A stretch of DNA of 64,000 bases from Testudinibacter aquarius (GTDB lineage Bacteria; Pseudomonadota; Gammaproteobacteria; Enterobacterales; Pasteurellaceae). Numbering within the stretch: the first letter of the stretch is position 1; the number at the start of each line of letters is the position of its first letter. A program made the translations under genes and the position numbers. This document shows, one piece after another, positions 47,325 through 56,495 of this stretch. The stretch spans positions 62,001-126,000 of the forward strand of contig NZ_SMCP01000005.1 in assembly GCF_004342725.1 (NCBI RefSeq). The letters are read 5' to 3'. The notes below the pieces were generated by a model. That model saw only the letters and a program-made list of their open reading frames with translations, was not told the DNA's origin and searched no databases.

Positions 47325-48128
47325 ATGAATCCAATGTTAAATATCGCTATTCGTGCCGCACGAAAAGCAGGCAATGTGATTGCCAAAGGCTATGAGCGTC
47401 CTGACAGTCTTGAAACAACAACCAAACGTGCTAATGACTACGTCACCAATATTGATAAAGAAGCTGAGCAGGCGATTATCGAGGTGATCAAAAAATCTTA
47501 TCCTGAGCACACTATCATTACTGAAGAGACTGGGGTGATTGAAGGCGAGAACAAAAATGTACAATGGATTATCGACCCACTGGATGGCACCACCAACTTT
47601 ATCAAATCCTTTCCGCACTTTTCTGTTTCGATTGCTATCCGTGAAAACGGCCGTACCGAAGTCGGTGTCGTCTATGATCCGATTCGTAACGAACTGTTTA
47701 CGGCGGTGCGTGGCGAAGGCGCAAAATTAAACGAAACCCGTCTGCGGGTGGAAAACAAGCGTGAGCTCGACGGCACGGTTCTGGCAACTGGTTTCCCGTT
47801 TAAAGCTAAGCACCATATGCCAACCCAACTCAATATTATGCAGTCTTTGCTGGAAAACGTTGCGGATTTCCGCCGCTCCGGTTCTGCCGCATTGGATTTA
47901 GCCTATGTTGCTGCCAACCGTGTCGACGGCTATTTTGAAATCGGGTTGAAACCTTGGGACTGCGCTGCCGGTGATTTGATTGTGCGTGAAGCCGGTGGTA
48001 TTGTCAGCGACTTTGTCGGTGGGCATAACTATTTGAAATCGGGTAATATGGTTGCCGCTGCACCACGTATTGCCAAAGCGATTTTGACCAAACTGCAACC
48101 GCACTTGAGCGATGAACTGAAAAAATAA
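47325..48128 (+). CDS. suhB: Inositol-1-monophosphatase SuhB
   Basis: Magnesium-dependent phosphatase of 267 residues; in E. coli SuhB also takes part in rRNA antitermination complexes. Metal-site motifs are ITEETGV, WIIDPLDGTTNFIKSFPHF (residues 81-99) and GLKPWDCAAGDLIVREAGG. RSGSAALDLAYVAANRVDGYFE is fully conserved. TCCGGTGGAA is a weak ribosome site. Divergent from the toxin-antitoxin pair. Its terminator stem is present twice, on either side of the element at 48169-49332. Confidence 0.95.
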   Translation: MNPMLNIAIRAARKAGNVIAKGYERPDSLETTTKRANDYVTNIDKEAEQAIIEVIKKSYPEHTIITEETGVIEGENKNVQWIIDPLDGTTNFIKSFPHFSVSIAIRENGRTEVGVVYDPIRNELFTAVRGEGAKLNETRLRVENKRELDGTVLATGFPFKAKHHMPTQLNIMQSLLENVADFRRSGSAALDLAYVAANRVDGYFEIGLKPWDCAAGDLIVREAGGIVSDFVGGHNYLKSGNMVAAAPRIAKAILTKLQPHLSDELKK

Positions 48129-48149
48129 TACTGTCATAAGCATTTCAAA

Positions 48150-48168
48150 GGCGATTTCTTCAATCGCC
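48150..48168 (+). repeat. Left copy of a terminator stem-loop duplicated around the 48169-49332 element
   Basis: GGCGATT-TCTTC-AATCGCC follows suhB but lacks a T-run. The same 19 bases recur in direct orientation at 49333-49351, there followed by TTTTTT. This is the pattern of a target duplicated by an insertion. Confidence 0.6.
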
Positions 48169-48215
48169 TCAGACTGCTGACACAAGTTAAAACTTGCGTT
48201 ATCATGGGAAAAACA

Positions 48216-48260
48216 AAAGTGCGGTGAATTTAAAAAACTTTTTTAAATTCACCGCACTTT
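48216..48260. terminator. 45-bp near-perfect palindrome built from two uptake sequences
   Basis: AAAGTGCGGTGAATTTAAAAAA (48216-48237, listed here as its arms AAAGTGCGGTG and AATTTAAAAAA) is followed after one base by its exact reverse complement (48239-48260). The pair of inverted uptake cores makes a 22-bp stem with A/T-rich centre, which could stop transcription from either side. Confidence 0.7.
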
Positions 48261-48270
48261 GAGGTTATTG

Positions 48271-48752
48271 TTAGCTCGTTAGTCGGTAAGCCCTGCATGC
48301 ACCTTCAAAACCACCATCGCAGGCTTGTTTATATAGCGATTTGGCTTTTTTAGATCTCGTTTTACTCCTTCCCCCCATTCATACATGAACCCCAACCGAG
48401 ATTGAGAGCGAACATGTCCCTGCTTGGCGGCTTTTTCAAACCATTTGGCTGCAGTGGTTTTATTTTGTTTTACTCCGCGGCCTTCGTAATACATGTTCCC
48501 CAAATTAAATTGAGCTTTAGTATCTCCCTGCTTGGCGGCTTTTTCATACCATTTGGCTGCAGTGGCATCGTTTTGTTTTACTCCCCAACCCTGATCATAC
48601 AAAACCCCAAGGTTATATTGTGCATCCGAGTTGCCTTTTTGAGCATAGGTACGCCATTGTGCAATTTCTGCTTGGCTAGGTGTCTGAGCATAGCTAATTG
48701 ATGTGGTGAGTGATAGCCCTAAGAAGATGAGAAGCAGTAGTTTTTTTAGCAT
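48271..48752 (-). pseudogene. Sel1-repeat secreted protein, frameshifted near its end
   Basis: The signal peptide MLKKLLLLIFLGLSLTTSISYA precedes a short linker and three Sel1 (SEL1-like TPR) repeats: AQYNLGVLYDQGWGVKQ, AQFNLGNMYYEGRGVKQ and SQSRLGFMYEWGEGVKR. As written the frame ends at 48279 with an unrelated tail (157 residues). Adding one base to the A6 run at 48346-48351 restores KKAKSLYKQACDGGFEGACRAYRLTS and a stop at 48271, the normal Sel1 ending with its two cysteines. AAGGAG precedes ATG 48752. It may be a true frameshift, a slippage-controlled gene or a sequencing error. Confidence 0.75.
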
Positions 48753-48838
48753 GGTATAACTCCTTGATATTGATAGAAATGAGTGTTGTGAACTGCGATA
48801 GTATTGTATATCCAAGAAAATTTAAACTAAAATTTTTC

Positions 48839-48953
48839 GGCGTAAAGGACAAAATTTATTGATGAGATTTTAGGCGTTTCGAAGTGAAAATAAAAGGAGA
48901 AATCTGTTCAAATTTTCTCCTTTTTTGTTAGCATTAATTTTGTCCTTTACGCC
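48839..48953. repeat. 115-bp nested element with 18-bp perfect inverted ends
   Basis: GGCGTAAAGGACAAAATT (48839-48856) and its exact complement AATTTTGTCCTTTACGCC (48936-48953) enclose a terminator-like hairpin (AAAGGAGAAA...TTTTCTCCTTTTTT, about 48893-48926). Its right end supplies the last residues and stop codon of the transposase remnant. Confidence 0.6.
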
Positions 48954-49255
48954 ACTTTTTCGGTAAGTGTCATTTTGAGAAACCAGCGATACGCTATATT
49001 GACTTCAATCTCTTTGACTAACTGACGTTCGCTCTTAATGCCAAAAATATAGCCGAGTAGCATAATTTTAAACAGGCGGACAGGATCTATCGCAGGGCGA
49101 CCGTTATCGTGACAATAGAGATCGGCGACTTCATCACGAATAAATTCAAAGTCAATGACCTTGTCGATTTTACGCACGAGATGGTCTTTCGGTACAAGCT
49201 GTTCAAGCGAGACCATTTCGAGCTCGGATTGATGAGGTATTGGAGGATTTAGCAT
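48947..49255 (-). pseudogene. IS1182-like transposase, N-terminal remnant
   Basis: A 102-residue remainder of a roughly 450-residue transposase. The InsH/DUF772 N-terminal domain is recognisable: LEQLVPKDHLVRKIDKVIDFEF, YCHDNGRPAIDPVRLFKIMLLGYIFGIKSERQLVKEIEVNIAYRWFL. The frame then runs into the nested repeat at 48839-48953 and stops where the family continues with its catalytic DDE region. No catalytic residues remain. Confidence 0.85.
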
Positions 49256-49332
49256 CGGAAACTCCTTAAAAGGCTTTTCCTTATTAGATCAAAGTCCTAG
49301 TCAAATGTCTAGGACTTTGTCAACAGTCTGAG

Positions 49333-49357
49333 GCGATTTCTTCAATCGCCTTTTTTA
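49333..49357 (+). terminator. Right copy of the duplicated suhB-type terminator
   Basis: GGCGATT-TCTTC-AATCGCC followed by TTTTTT. With its T-run, this is probably the original suhB terminator from before the element was inserted. Confidence 0.65.
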
Positions 49358-49432
49358 TTGCAGAAAATTCAATCCCAATACCGCACTTTTAGATCAGTTG
49401 AACAAAATTTGATGAAAAGTGCGGTCGTGGCT

Positions 49433-51370
49433 TTACGCATTACCGCTACTAATATTTTCCAGTTCTTCCCAACGCAGTAAACTCTGTTCCAGCTGTTGTT
49501 CTTTATCGGCAAGCCGTTGTAAAGTGTTAGCTGTATATTGATGATCTTTTTGGAAAAAATCGCCGCTGCTGACTTCAGTTTGCAAGGTTTCGATTTCCGC
49601 CTCCAATTGTTCCAACAATTGTGGCAGCTGCTCTAATTCCCGCTGTTCTTTAAAGCCAAGTTTGGTTTTACGCTCCGGCGGTTTGGTTTTTGCTTTTTTG
49701 TCTTCCGTTGCTTCAACCGCACTTTGCGTTTTTGCCTGTGCGGTAGCCGCGTTTTGTTGCACGCTTTCAAAATAGTTCTGTTGCTGCTGTTTAGCGTCGC
49801 TGTAGCCGCCGACATAGTGGTTTAAAACGCCGTTGCCTTCAAAAAAGTAACATTCCGTGGCGGTGTTGTCGATAAACTGGCGATCGTGACTGACTATAAT
49901 CAAGGTGCCTTGATAGTCGCTTAAAATATCCTCCAATAATTCTAAAGTTTCCACATCCAAATCATTGGTCGGTTCGTCGAGAATCAACAGGTTATTCGGT
50001 TTCAGCAACAGTTTTGCCAACAACAGGCGATTGCGCTCGCCACCAGACAACGCTTTCACCGGGCTCATCGCCCGTTTTGGTGGAAACAGGAAGTCTTGCA
50101 AATAGCCCAACACATGGCGCTTATGGCCGTTGACGTCTACATCTTGTTTGCCGTCTGCTACGTTGTCCATCACGCTTTTTTCCGGATCCAGATCAGCACG
50201 ATATTGATCAAAGTAGGCAATTTCCAGTTTAGTGCCCGACCGCACTTTGCCGCTGGTCGGAGTTAATTGCTGTAACAGCAGTTTGATAAACGTGGTTTTG
50301 CCGCAGCCGTTCGGCCCGACCAAGGCAATTTTATCGCCACGCATAATGTTGTCGCTGAAATTTCTCAGCAGCACTTTGTCCTCAATTTGATAGCCTAACC
50401 CTTCCATCTCAAATACTATTTTGCCGGAGCGAATTGCACTATCTACTTGAATTTTGGCGGCTCCCAATACGTCACGTCGCTGACGACGCTCTTCGCGCAG
50501 TGCTTTTAACGCTCGCACCCGTCCTTCATTGCGTGTGCGGCGAGCTTTAATCCCTTGCCGAATCCAGACTTCCTCTTGTGCCAATTTTTTATCGAACAGC
50601 TCATTTTGTAATTCTTCAACCCGCAGATTCTCTTCCTTGGTGGTTAAATACAGATCGTAATTGCCCGGATAAGAAACCAGTTTACCGCGATCCAAATCCA
50701 CAATTCGAGTTGCCATTTTGCGGATAAAAGAGCGGTCATGAGAAATAAAAATAATGCTGCCGGAAAACTCTAGCAAAAACGCCTCCAGCCAATCAATCGC
50801 ATCAATATCCAAATGGTTGGTCGGTTCGTCTAGTAATAAAATTGTTGGATTGCTGACCAGTGCACGAGCCAATGCTGCTTTGCGCTGCCAGCCGCCGGAC
50901 AGCGCCGACAGCAAGGTGTCTGGATTCAAATCTAAACGGCGCAATACGTCTTGAATTCGGCTTTCCACTTGCCAACCGTTGGCGTGATCCAACTCATGCT
51001 GCACTTCCGCCAGTTGCTGCATCAGTGCATCCGAATAATTGACGGTCAATTCGTGCGACAGGTGGTGATACTGTTTCAATAAATCTGCCAAATCAGCAAT
51101 GCCTTCTGCCACATAATCAAACACGTTATCTTCAATATGGCGTGGCGGATCTTGCTCCAAACGTGACACTACTACGCCGCTTTCCAACTGCAACGTGCCG
51201 TCATCAAGTGCGGTTTCGCCGGCAAGAATTTTCATCAATGTCGATTTGCCTGCGCCATTGCGCCCAACCAAACAGACCCGCTCACCGGCTTCAATGTGCA
51301 AATCTGCATGATCCAATAACGGGTGATCGCTAAATGAAAGGTAAGCCTTAGTTAAATTTAATAATGCCAA
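49433..51370 (-). CDS. uup: ABC-F ATPase Uup
   Basis: Soluble tandem ATPase of 645 residues acting on ribosomes or in DNA metabolism. It has two Walker A motifs (VGRNGAGKSTLMKILAG, VGPNGCGKTTFIKLLLQ), two signatures (LSGGWQRKAALARAL, LSGGERNRLLLAKLL) and two Walker B motifs (LLLDEPTNHLD, LILDEPTNDLD). The inter-domain linker is charged (KARRTRNEGRVRALKALREERRQRR region), and a C-terminal coiled coil of about 80 residues binds DNA in E. coli Uup. Alone on the strand, with an uptake sequence after the stop. Confidence 0.94.
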   Translation of the reverse strand: MALLNLTKAYLSFSDHPLLDHADLHIEAGERVCLVGRNGAGKSTLMKILAGETALDDGTLQLESGVVVSRLEQDPPRHIEDNVFDYVAEGIADLADLLKQYHHLSHELTVNYSDALMQQLAEVQHELDHANGWQVESRIQDVLRRLDLNPDTLLSALSGGWQRKAALARALVSNPTILLLDEPTNHLDIDAIDWLEAFLLEFSGSIIFISHDRSFIRKMATRIVDLDRGKLVSYPGNYDLYLTTKEENLRVEELQNELFDKKLAQEEVWIRQGIKARRTRNEGRVRALKALREERRQRRDVLGAAKIQVDSAIRSGKIVFEMEGLGYQIEDKVLLRNFSDNIMRGDKIALVGPNGCGKTTFIKLLLQQLTPTSGKVRSGTKLEIAYFDQYRADLDPEKSVMDNVADGKQDVDVNGHKRHVLGYLQDFLFPPKRAMSPVKALSGGERNRLLLAKLLLKPNNLLILDEPTNDLDVETLELLEDILSDYQGTLIIVSHDRQFIDNTATECYFFEGNGVLNHYVGGYSDAKQQQQNYFESVQQNAATAQAKTQSAVEATEDKKAKTKPPERKTKLGFKEQRELEQLPQLLEQLEAEIETLQTEVSSGDFFQKDHQYTANTLQRLADKEQQLEQSLLRWEELENISSGNA

Positions 51371-51541
51371 AATGAATCCTTAATCCGTCAACAAACAAAC
51401 TTTAAACAAAAATTATTGGCGATTTTAGCAGTTTTATAGCGGCTTTTATACCGACAATGCTAAAGTTTGACCCAAATCACAGTAAAATCAATCTGTTCCG
51501 ATTAAGATAGCAACTCAAGCCGCTTTAGAGGGAGTTGAATT

Positions 51542-52399
51542 ATGTGGAAAGCCATTTCGCAGCTTTTGGCCGATCAGTTCGGTTCTTACTACACAATTAA
51601 ATCCAAAACCCCTGTGGCAGGGGGGGAAATGCACCAGTCTTGGATCATTGATGACGGCAATATTCCGGTATTTGTCAAAATCAATGATAAATCCTACCGT
51701 TCGATGTTTCGTGCCGAAGCGGATCAACTGGAACTGCTGGCAAAGAGCGGTATTGTGCGTGTGCCTCGTGTTTACGCCCTGGGGTGTGCCGAAAATGTCA
51801 GTTTTATTTTAATGGAATCCCTTGATTTGCAGCCCGTTGGGTCTGAGAAAATGGCAGAACTTGCGGCGCAGCTCGCTACGCTGCATACCAGCGGTGGTAA
51901 TCAACGTTACGGTTTCGATTACGACACTTGGCTCGGTCCGGTTTATCAACCCAATTCCTGGGCGAAAAACTGGTCAACTTTTTTCAGTGAAAACCGAATC
52001 GGCTGGCAGCTTCAGTTGTGTAAAGAAAAAAATATCTATTTTGGCAATTTTGAGGATATTATCTCCTCGGTCAGTTTTCATCTGGCAAAATATCAACCGA
52101 CACCCGCACTGCTGCACGGAGCGTTCTACCATAACAATATGGGGGTTTGCGGCAATGAAATTGTGCTTTACGATCCGGCTTGCTATTGGGGCGATGCCGA
52201 ATGTGATCTCGCTTTAGCCGATCTATTTCATGATTTGTCACCTGAATTCTATCAGGCATATAACAGTATCAATCCGATTGATAAAGGCTACCAGCAACGC
52301 AAAACCCTGTATCAACTCTATTATTTACTCAACTTCAGCCACCGTTTCGGCGGGCAATATATTCAGCAAGCCGATGAAATCATCAGGTTAATAGGATAA
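51542..52399 (+). CDS. Fructosamine kinase family protein (YniA type)
   Basis: A 285-residue kinase-like protein of the fructosamine/ketosamine-3-kinase family, which removes sugars from glycated proteins or amino acids. It has the ATP-binding start VAGGEMHQSWIIDDG, LLHGAFYHNNMGVCG as catalytic loop (the usual HGDLWSGN is altered to HGAFYHNN) and YDPACYWGDAECDLAL with the metal aspartate. The change of the catalytic Asp to Ala in this loop is unusual and could mean low or altered activity. GAGGGAG precedes the ATG. It is followed by hxpB after 3 bp, as yniA and yniC lie near each other in E. coli. Confidence 0.88.
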   Translation: MWKAISQLLADQFGSYYTIKSKTPVAGGEMHQSWIIDDGNIPVFVKINDKSYRSMFRAEADQLELLAKSGIVRVPRVYALGCAENVSFILMESLDLQPVGSEKMAELAAQLATLHTSGGNQRYGFDYDTWLGPVYQPNSWAKNWSTFFSENRIGWQLQLCKEKNIYFGNFEDIISSVSFHLAKYQPTPALLHGAFYHNNMGVCGNEIVLYDPACYWGDAECDLALADLFHDLSPEFYQAYNSINPIDKGYQQRKTLYQLYYLLNFSHRFGGQYIQQADEIIRLIG

Positions 52400-52402
52400 T
52401 AA

Positions 52403-53074
52403 ATGACGCAAATTAAAGCGGTTATTTTTGATATGGACGGGGTGCTGATCGATTCAGAACCCTTATGGCAACAGGCAGGCATTCACTATTTTAACCAGTT
52501 AGGACTGCCGGTCAGCGCTGAAGATATGCGACAAATGGTCGGTGTGCCGTCAAAAGAGGTGATCCGCAAGTTATATCAACAATATGGTGCGGCAGATTTG
52601 AGTGTCGAACAGGCAACCGAGCAATATTGCCGCTGTGCGATAGATCTAATTTTAGACAAACAACCGCTGATGGATGGCGTAAAACCGTTGTTGGCGCGTT
52701 TGCGCCAACATAATCTAAAAATAGCCGTGGCATCGGCATCGCCACGGGAGTTATTGGAAAGTATCACGCAAAAGTGCGGTATCCGCGACTATTTTTCTGC
52801 GATTGCTTCTGCAACCGAACTGGCTTACAACAAACCGCACCCCGCGGTTTATCTGCACGCTGCACAACAGTTGGGGGTGGAACCGCACTTTGCCGTCGGC
52901 ATTGAAGATTCGGTGGTAGGCATGACCGCAGTCAAAGCTGCGTCAATGTGCTGTATTGTAGTGCCTTCCGCGCAGGAAGAAAATGATCCACGCTGGGCGC
53001 TGGCAGATCATAAATTAAACTCGTTACACCAAATTGACGACAGCTTTTTGGCTCGCTTAATCCAGCACCGATAA
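52403..53074 (+). CDS. hxpB: HAD-family sugar phosphatase (HxpB/YniC type)
   Basis: A 223-residue haloacid dehalogenase phosphatase. Motif I is FDMDGVLIDSEPLW, motif II AVASASPREL, and motif III with IV is NKPHPAVYLHAAQQLGVEP...GIEDSVVGMTAVKAA. E. coli YniC acts on hexitol and 2-deoxyglucose phosphates; the substrate here is inferred from that. It forms a two-gene unit with the kinase before it and its 3' end overlaps metR by 18 bp. Confidence 0.88.
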   Translation: MTQIKAVIFDMDGVLIDSEPLWQQAGIHYFNQLGLPVSAEDMRQMVGVPSKEVIRKLYQQYGAADLSVEQATEQYCRCAIDLILDKQPLMDGVKPLLARLRQHNLKIAVASASPRELLESITQKCGIRDYFSAIASATELAYNKPHPAVYLHAAQQLGVEPHFAVGIEDSVVGMTAVKAASMCCIVVPSAQEENDPRWALADHKLNSLHQIDDSFLARLIQHR

Positions 53075-53983
53075 GCCCGGCAACGTCGAGAAGCTCTGCG
53101 ATTTCACCGTATGGAAGAAATCCTGCATGAACGCAGTGCGAACATCATTTTCACGCACCGCAGCATACAATTCACTTTGCAAGCCATTCGGCGTAATTTT
53201 GCGTGCCACCACATAACCCCGCTCCAAATAGGGCAACACCGCCCAATATGGCAATGCGGCGATGCCCCGTTTGCTGGCGACCAACTGAATGATTGCGATG
53301 GTCAATTCACTCGTGCGCCGAGCAGGATTAATGCCTGCCGGATACAACACCTTACGCAATAAGTCGAGCATATCATCCGGCACCGGGTAGGTGATCAGCG
53401 TTTCATCGGCAAAATCCTCTGCCTGCCACAGCTCTTTATTCGCCAACAGATGATCTTTAGAGCAAATCCCCACCATTTCATAGGCAAACAACGGCTGGTG
53501 CACAATGCCTGCGGTCTCTTCTATTTCAGACACGATCGCCCAATCGGCACGGTGAGTTAGTAGCAGTCCCAACGTATCGGTATGAAAACCGGAGACAATA
53601 TCCAACTCGACCAACGGCCAGTTTTGGCGGAATGAATCCATCGCCGGCATCAGCCAGTCAAAACAGGTGTGGCATTCCACCGCAATCCGTAACTGTCCGG
53701 CATCGCCCTCTTTCACCCGTATCAGATCCAGCTCCGCTTCAATCACTCTCGGTAAAATTTCATAAGCCAACTTAATTAAGCGCTCTCCTGCCGCAGTGAA
53801 ATGCAGCGGCTGGGTTTTGCGCTCAAATAGGGTTAAACCATACTGATCTTCCAACAGCTTAATTTGATGCGAAAGAGCGGATTGGGTCAAATAGATCCGT
53901 TTCGCTGCCAAAGATACGCTGCCGGTCTCTTTCAATGCAATCAAGGTTTTTAAATGGCGTAATTCTAAAAATATCGGCTTCAT
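53057..53983 (-). CDS. metR: LysR-family methionine regulator MetR
   Basis: A 308-residue activator of metE that responds to homocysteine. The N-terminal helix-turn-helix is ELRHLKTLIALKETGSVSLAAKRIYLTQSALSHQIK; the effector domain begins near residue 90 (GQLRIAVECHTCFDWLMPAMDSF), a MetR hallmark. Divergent from metE. The 132-bp gap holds TTCA (53992-53995) and TGAA (54005-54008) as inverted half-sites, a candidate binding site. Confidence 0.94.
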   Translation of the reverse strand: MKPIFLELRHLKTLIALKETGSVSLAAKRIYLTQSALSHQIKLLEDQYGLTLFERKTQPLHFTAAGERLIKLAYEILPRVIEAELDLIRVKEGDAGQLRIAVECHTCFDWLMPAMDSFRQNWPLVELDIVSGFHTDTLGLLLTHRADWAIVSEIEETAGIVHQPLFAYEMVGICSKDHLLANKELWQAEDFADETLITYPVPDDMLDLLRKVLYPAGINPARRTSELTIAIIQLVASKRGIAALPYWAVLPYLERGYVVARKITPNGLQSELYAAVRENDVRTAFMQDFFHTVKSQSFSTLPGLSVLD

Positions 53984-54115
53984 TAAAATTATTCATCATC
54001 TTTGTGAAAATTATGAGTTTGCATAATATACTAAAATCCGTCATTCTGCATCCCAGATAGCCATTTAGACGGCTGTTTATAAATAAATTAACATGAATAA
54101 TCAGGAGATATCAGC

Positions 54116-56380
54116 ATGACTACATTTCATTTAGCCGGCTTTCCGCGCGTAGGCGCCAAACGTGAACTCAAATTTGCTCAAGAGCGCTACTGGCGCAAAG
54201 AGTTGGCAGAACAAGATCTGCTCGACATCGCCAAAGCGTTGCGTGAAAAAAACTGGAAACACCAAGCTGCCGCTAATGCGGATTATGTTGCCGTTGCCGA
54301 TTTCACCCTCTATGATCACATTCTGGATCTGCAAGTCGCTACCGGCGCGATCCCCGCCCGTTTCGGCTTCGACAGCAGCAATCTGAGTTTAGATCAATTC
54401 TTTCAACTGGCGCGCGGCAATACACAGCAACATGCCATCGAAATGACCAAATGGTTCGACACTAACTATCACTACCTCGTGCCGGAATTCCACAAAAATA
54501 CCGAATTCAAAGCTAATCCGGCGCACTATGTGCAACAACTACAAGAGGCACAAGCCCTTGGTTTGCAAGCTAAACCGACTATTGTCGGCCCACTCACCTT
54601 CTTATGGTTAGGCAAAGAAAAAGGCAAACAAACATTTAACCGATTAGATTTATTAGATAAATTATTACCGGTTTATGAAGAAATCCTGACCGCACTTGTG
54701 CAAGCCGGTGCAGAATGGATCCAAATTGACGAGCCTGCCTTAACCGTCGATTTACCGGCAGAATGGGTTGCGGCTTTCAAACCGACCTATGAAAGACTGG
54801 CAAAATTGCAAGCTAAATTATTGCTTGCGACTTACTTCGGCTCAGTTGCCGAACACGCTGACTTGCTGAAAAGCTTGCCGATTGACGGCTTGCACCTTGA
54901 TTTGGTGCGTGCACCGCAACAAATCAGCGCCTTTGCTGATTATGACAAAGTGCTGTCGCTCGGAGTGATCGATGGGCGCAATATCTGGCGTGCCAACTTG
55001 AACCAGGTTTTGGATGTGGTTGAACCGTTAAAAGCCAAATTGGGGGAAAACTTATGGATTGCGCCAAGCTGTTCTTTATTGCATACCCCGTTTGATTTAG
55101 AAGTGGAAACACAATTAGACAGTGATCTCTACTCTTGGTTAGCCTTTAGCCTGCAAAAAATCCAAGAATTGAATGTGATTAAACAAGCGTTAACCAACGG
55201 ACGTGACAGCGTGAAAACCGAGCTTGCCGCCAGTCAGGCTGCCGCCGATGCGCGTGCCGGTTCAACGGTGATCCACCGTCCGGAAGTGGCGGCACGTTTA
55301 GCGGCTTTACCTGCCAATGCCGACCAACGTCAATCGCCGTTTGCCGAGCGGATCAAATTGCAACAAGCGTGGTTGAAACTGCCATTATTACCAACCACCA
55401 ATATCGGTTCTTTCCCGCAAACCAGTGAAATCCGTCACGCCCGAGCCAGCTTCAAAAAAGGCGCCATCTCTGCTGCTGAATATGAAGCAGCGATGAAAAA
55501 AGAGATCGCCTATGTGGTCGCACAGCAAGAAAAATTGGATCTGGACGTGTTGGTGCACGGCGAAGCAGAACGTAACGACATGGTAGAGTATTTTGGCGAA
55601 CTGTTAGACGGTTTTGCCTTCACCAAATTCGGTTGGGTGCAGAGCTACGGTAGCCGCTGTGTGAAACCACCGGTAATTTTCGGCGACGTGGTGCGCCCGA
55701 ATCCGATGACGGTTTCTTGGTCTACTTACGCACAAAGTTTGACGCAAAAACCGATGAAAGGGATGTTAACCGGGCCGGTCACGATTCTGCAATGGTCTTT
55801 CGTGCGTAACGACATCGAACGTTCAACCGTGTGTAAACAAATTGCCTTGGCCTTAAATGATGAAGTACTGGACTTAGAAAAAGCCGGGATCAAAATTATC
55901 CAAATCGACGAGCCGGCAATCCGTGAAGGTTTACCGCTAAAACGTGCCGACTGGAATGCATATCTGAATTGGGCGTGCGAAGCGTTCCGTTTGTCCTCTT
56001 TCGGTGCGCAAGATTCCACCCAAATTCACACTCATATGTGTTATTCCGAGTTCAACGACATTCTGCCGGCAATCGCAGGTATGGATGCAGATGTGATCAC
56101 CATCGAAACCTCGCGTTCCGATATGGAATTACTGACCGCATTCGGCGATTTCAAATATCCGAACGAAATAGGCCCGGGCGTGTACGATATCCACAGCCCA
56201 CGGGTGCCGACAGCCGCCGAAATCGAGCATTTGTTGCGTAAAGCGTTAGACGTTATCCCGGCTGAACGCCTGTGGGTCAACCCAGATTGCGGTCTGAAAA
56301 CCCGTGCCTGGCCGGAAACCAACGCGGCACTGGAAGTGATGGTCAATGTCACCAAGAAATTACGTGCCGAATTGAATTAA
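54116..56380 (+). CDS. metE: Cobalamin-independent methionine synthase
   Basis: Transfers the methyl group of 5-methyltetrahydropteroyl-triglutamate to homocysteine. The 754 residues form two barrels: the N-terminal one starts [23 protein letters not shown], and the catalytic C-terminal one has [34 protein letters not shown], the zinc ligands in [12 protein letters not shown] and a final cysteine in [26 protein letters not shown] precedes the ATG. Divergent from metR, with a terminator downstream. Confidence 0.97.
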   Translation: MTTFHLAGFPRVGAKRELKFAQERYWRKELAEQDLLDIAKALREKNWKHQAAANADYVAVADFTLYDHILDLQVATGAIPARFGFDSSNLSLDQFFQLARGNTQQHAIEMTKWFDTNYHYLVPEFHKNTEFKANPAHYVQQLQEAQALGLQAKPTIVGPLTFLWLGKEKGKQTFNRLDLLDKLLPVYEEILTALVQAGAEWIQIDEPALTVDLPAEWVAAFKPTYERLAKLQAKLLLATYFGSVAEHADLLKSLPIDGLHLDLVRAPQQISAFADYDKVLSLGVIDGRNIWRANLNQVLDVVEPLKAKLGENLWIAPSCSLLHTPFDLEVETQLDSDLYSWLAFSLQKIQELNVIKQALTNGRDSVKTELAASQAAADARAGSTVIHRPEVAARLAALPANADQRQSPFAERIKLQQAWLKLPLLPTTNIGSFPQTSEIRHARASFKKGAISAAEYEAAMKKEIAYVVAQQEKLDLDVLVHGEAERNDMVEYFGELLDGFAFTKFGWVQSYGSRCVKPPVIFGDVVRPNPMTVSWSTYAQSLTQKPMKGMLTGPVTILQWSFVRNDIERSTVCKQIALALNDEVLDLEKAGIKIIQIDEPAIREGLPLKRADWNAYLNWACEAFRLSSFGAQDSTQIHTHMCYSEFNDILPAIAGMDADVITIETSRSDMELLTAFGDFKYPNEIGPGVYDIHSPRVPTAAEIEHLLRKALDVIPAERLWVNPDCGLKTRAWPETNAALEVMVNVTKKLRAELN

Positions 56381-56391
56381 CTCCAGCGCTG

Positions 56392-56495
56392 ACCGCACTT
56401 TGCATCAATATTTGTATCAATATTTGTATCAATATAAGCAAAGTGCGGCTCATTCTGCCAAAACCACCCTTAATTTAGACTATGGGTGGTTTTTT
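56392..56495 (+). terminator. metE terminator region with inverted uptake pair and 12-bp tandem repeat
   Basis: Inverted uptake cores CCGCACTTTGC (56392-56402) and GCAAAGTGCGG (56437-56447) enclose nearly three tandem copies of ATCAATATTTGT. The true terminator follows: AAAACCACCC (56460-56469) with GGGTGGTTTT (56484-56493) and a T-run. The rest of the gap to 56598 shows nothing. Confidence 0.75.

Larger units (their letters stand above)
48169..49332. mobile_element. Degenerate insertion element with passenger Sel1 gene
   Basis: Ends TCAGACTGCTGACA (48169-48182) and TGTCAACAGTCTGA (49319-49332) are inverted repeats matching at 13 of 14 bases. A palindrome lies just inside each end: CAAGTT-AA-AACTTG on the left and AAAGTCCTAG...CTAGGACTTT (49293-49319) on the right. 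Directly repeated 19-bp stem-loops flank it (48150-48168, 49333-49351). Inside are a frameshifted Sel1-repeat gene, a 115-bp nested inverted-repeat piece and the first 100 codons of an IS1182-like transposase. It is not able to move itself. Confidence 0.6.

Noticed and set aside
48279-48815. 178-residue reading of the Sel1 gene
   Set aside because: The first 21 residues precede the ribosome site AAGGAG and the signal peptide. The true start is at 48752.
53984-54115. SAM or other riboswitch before metE
   Set aside because: The gap is 132 bp, lacks a recognisable aptamer, and metE is paired with a divergent MetR, which explains its control.
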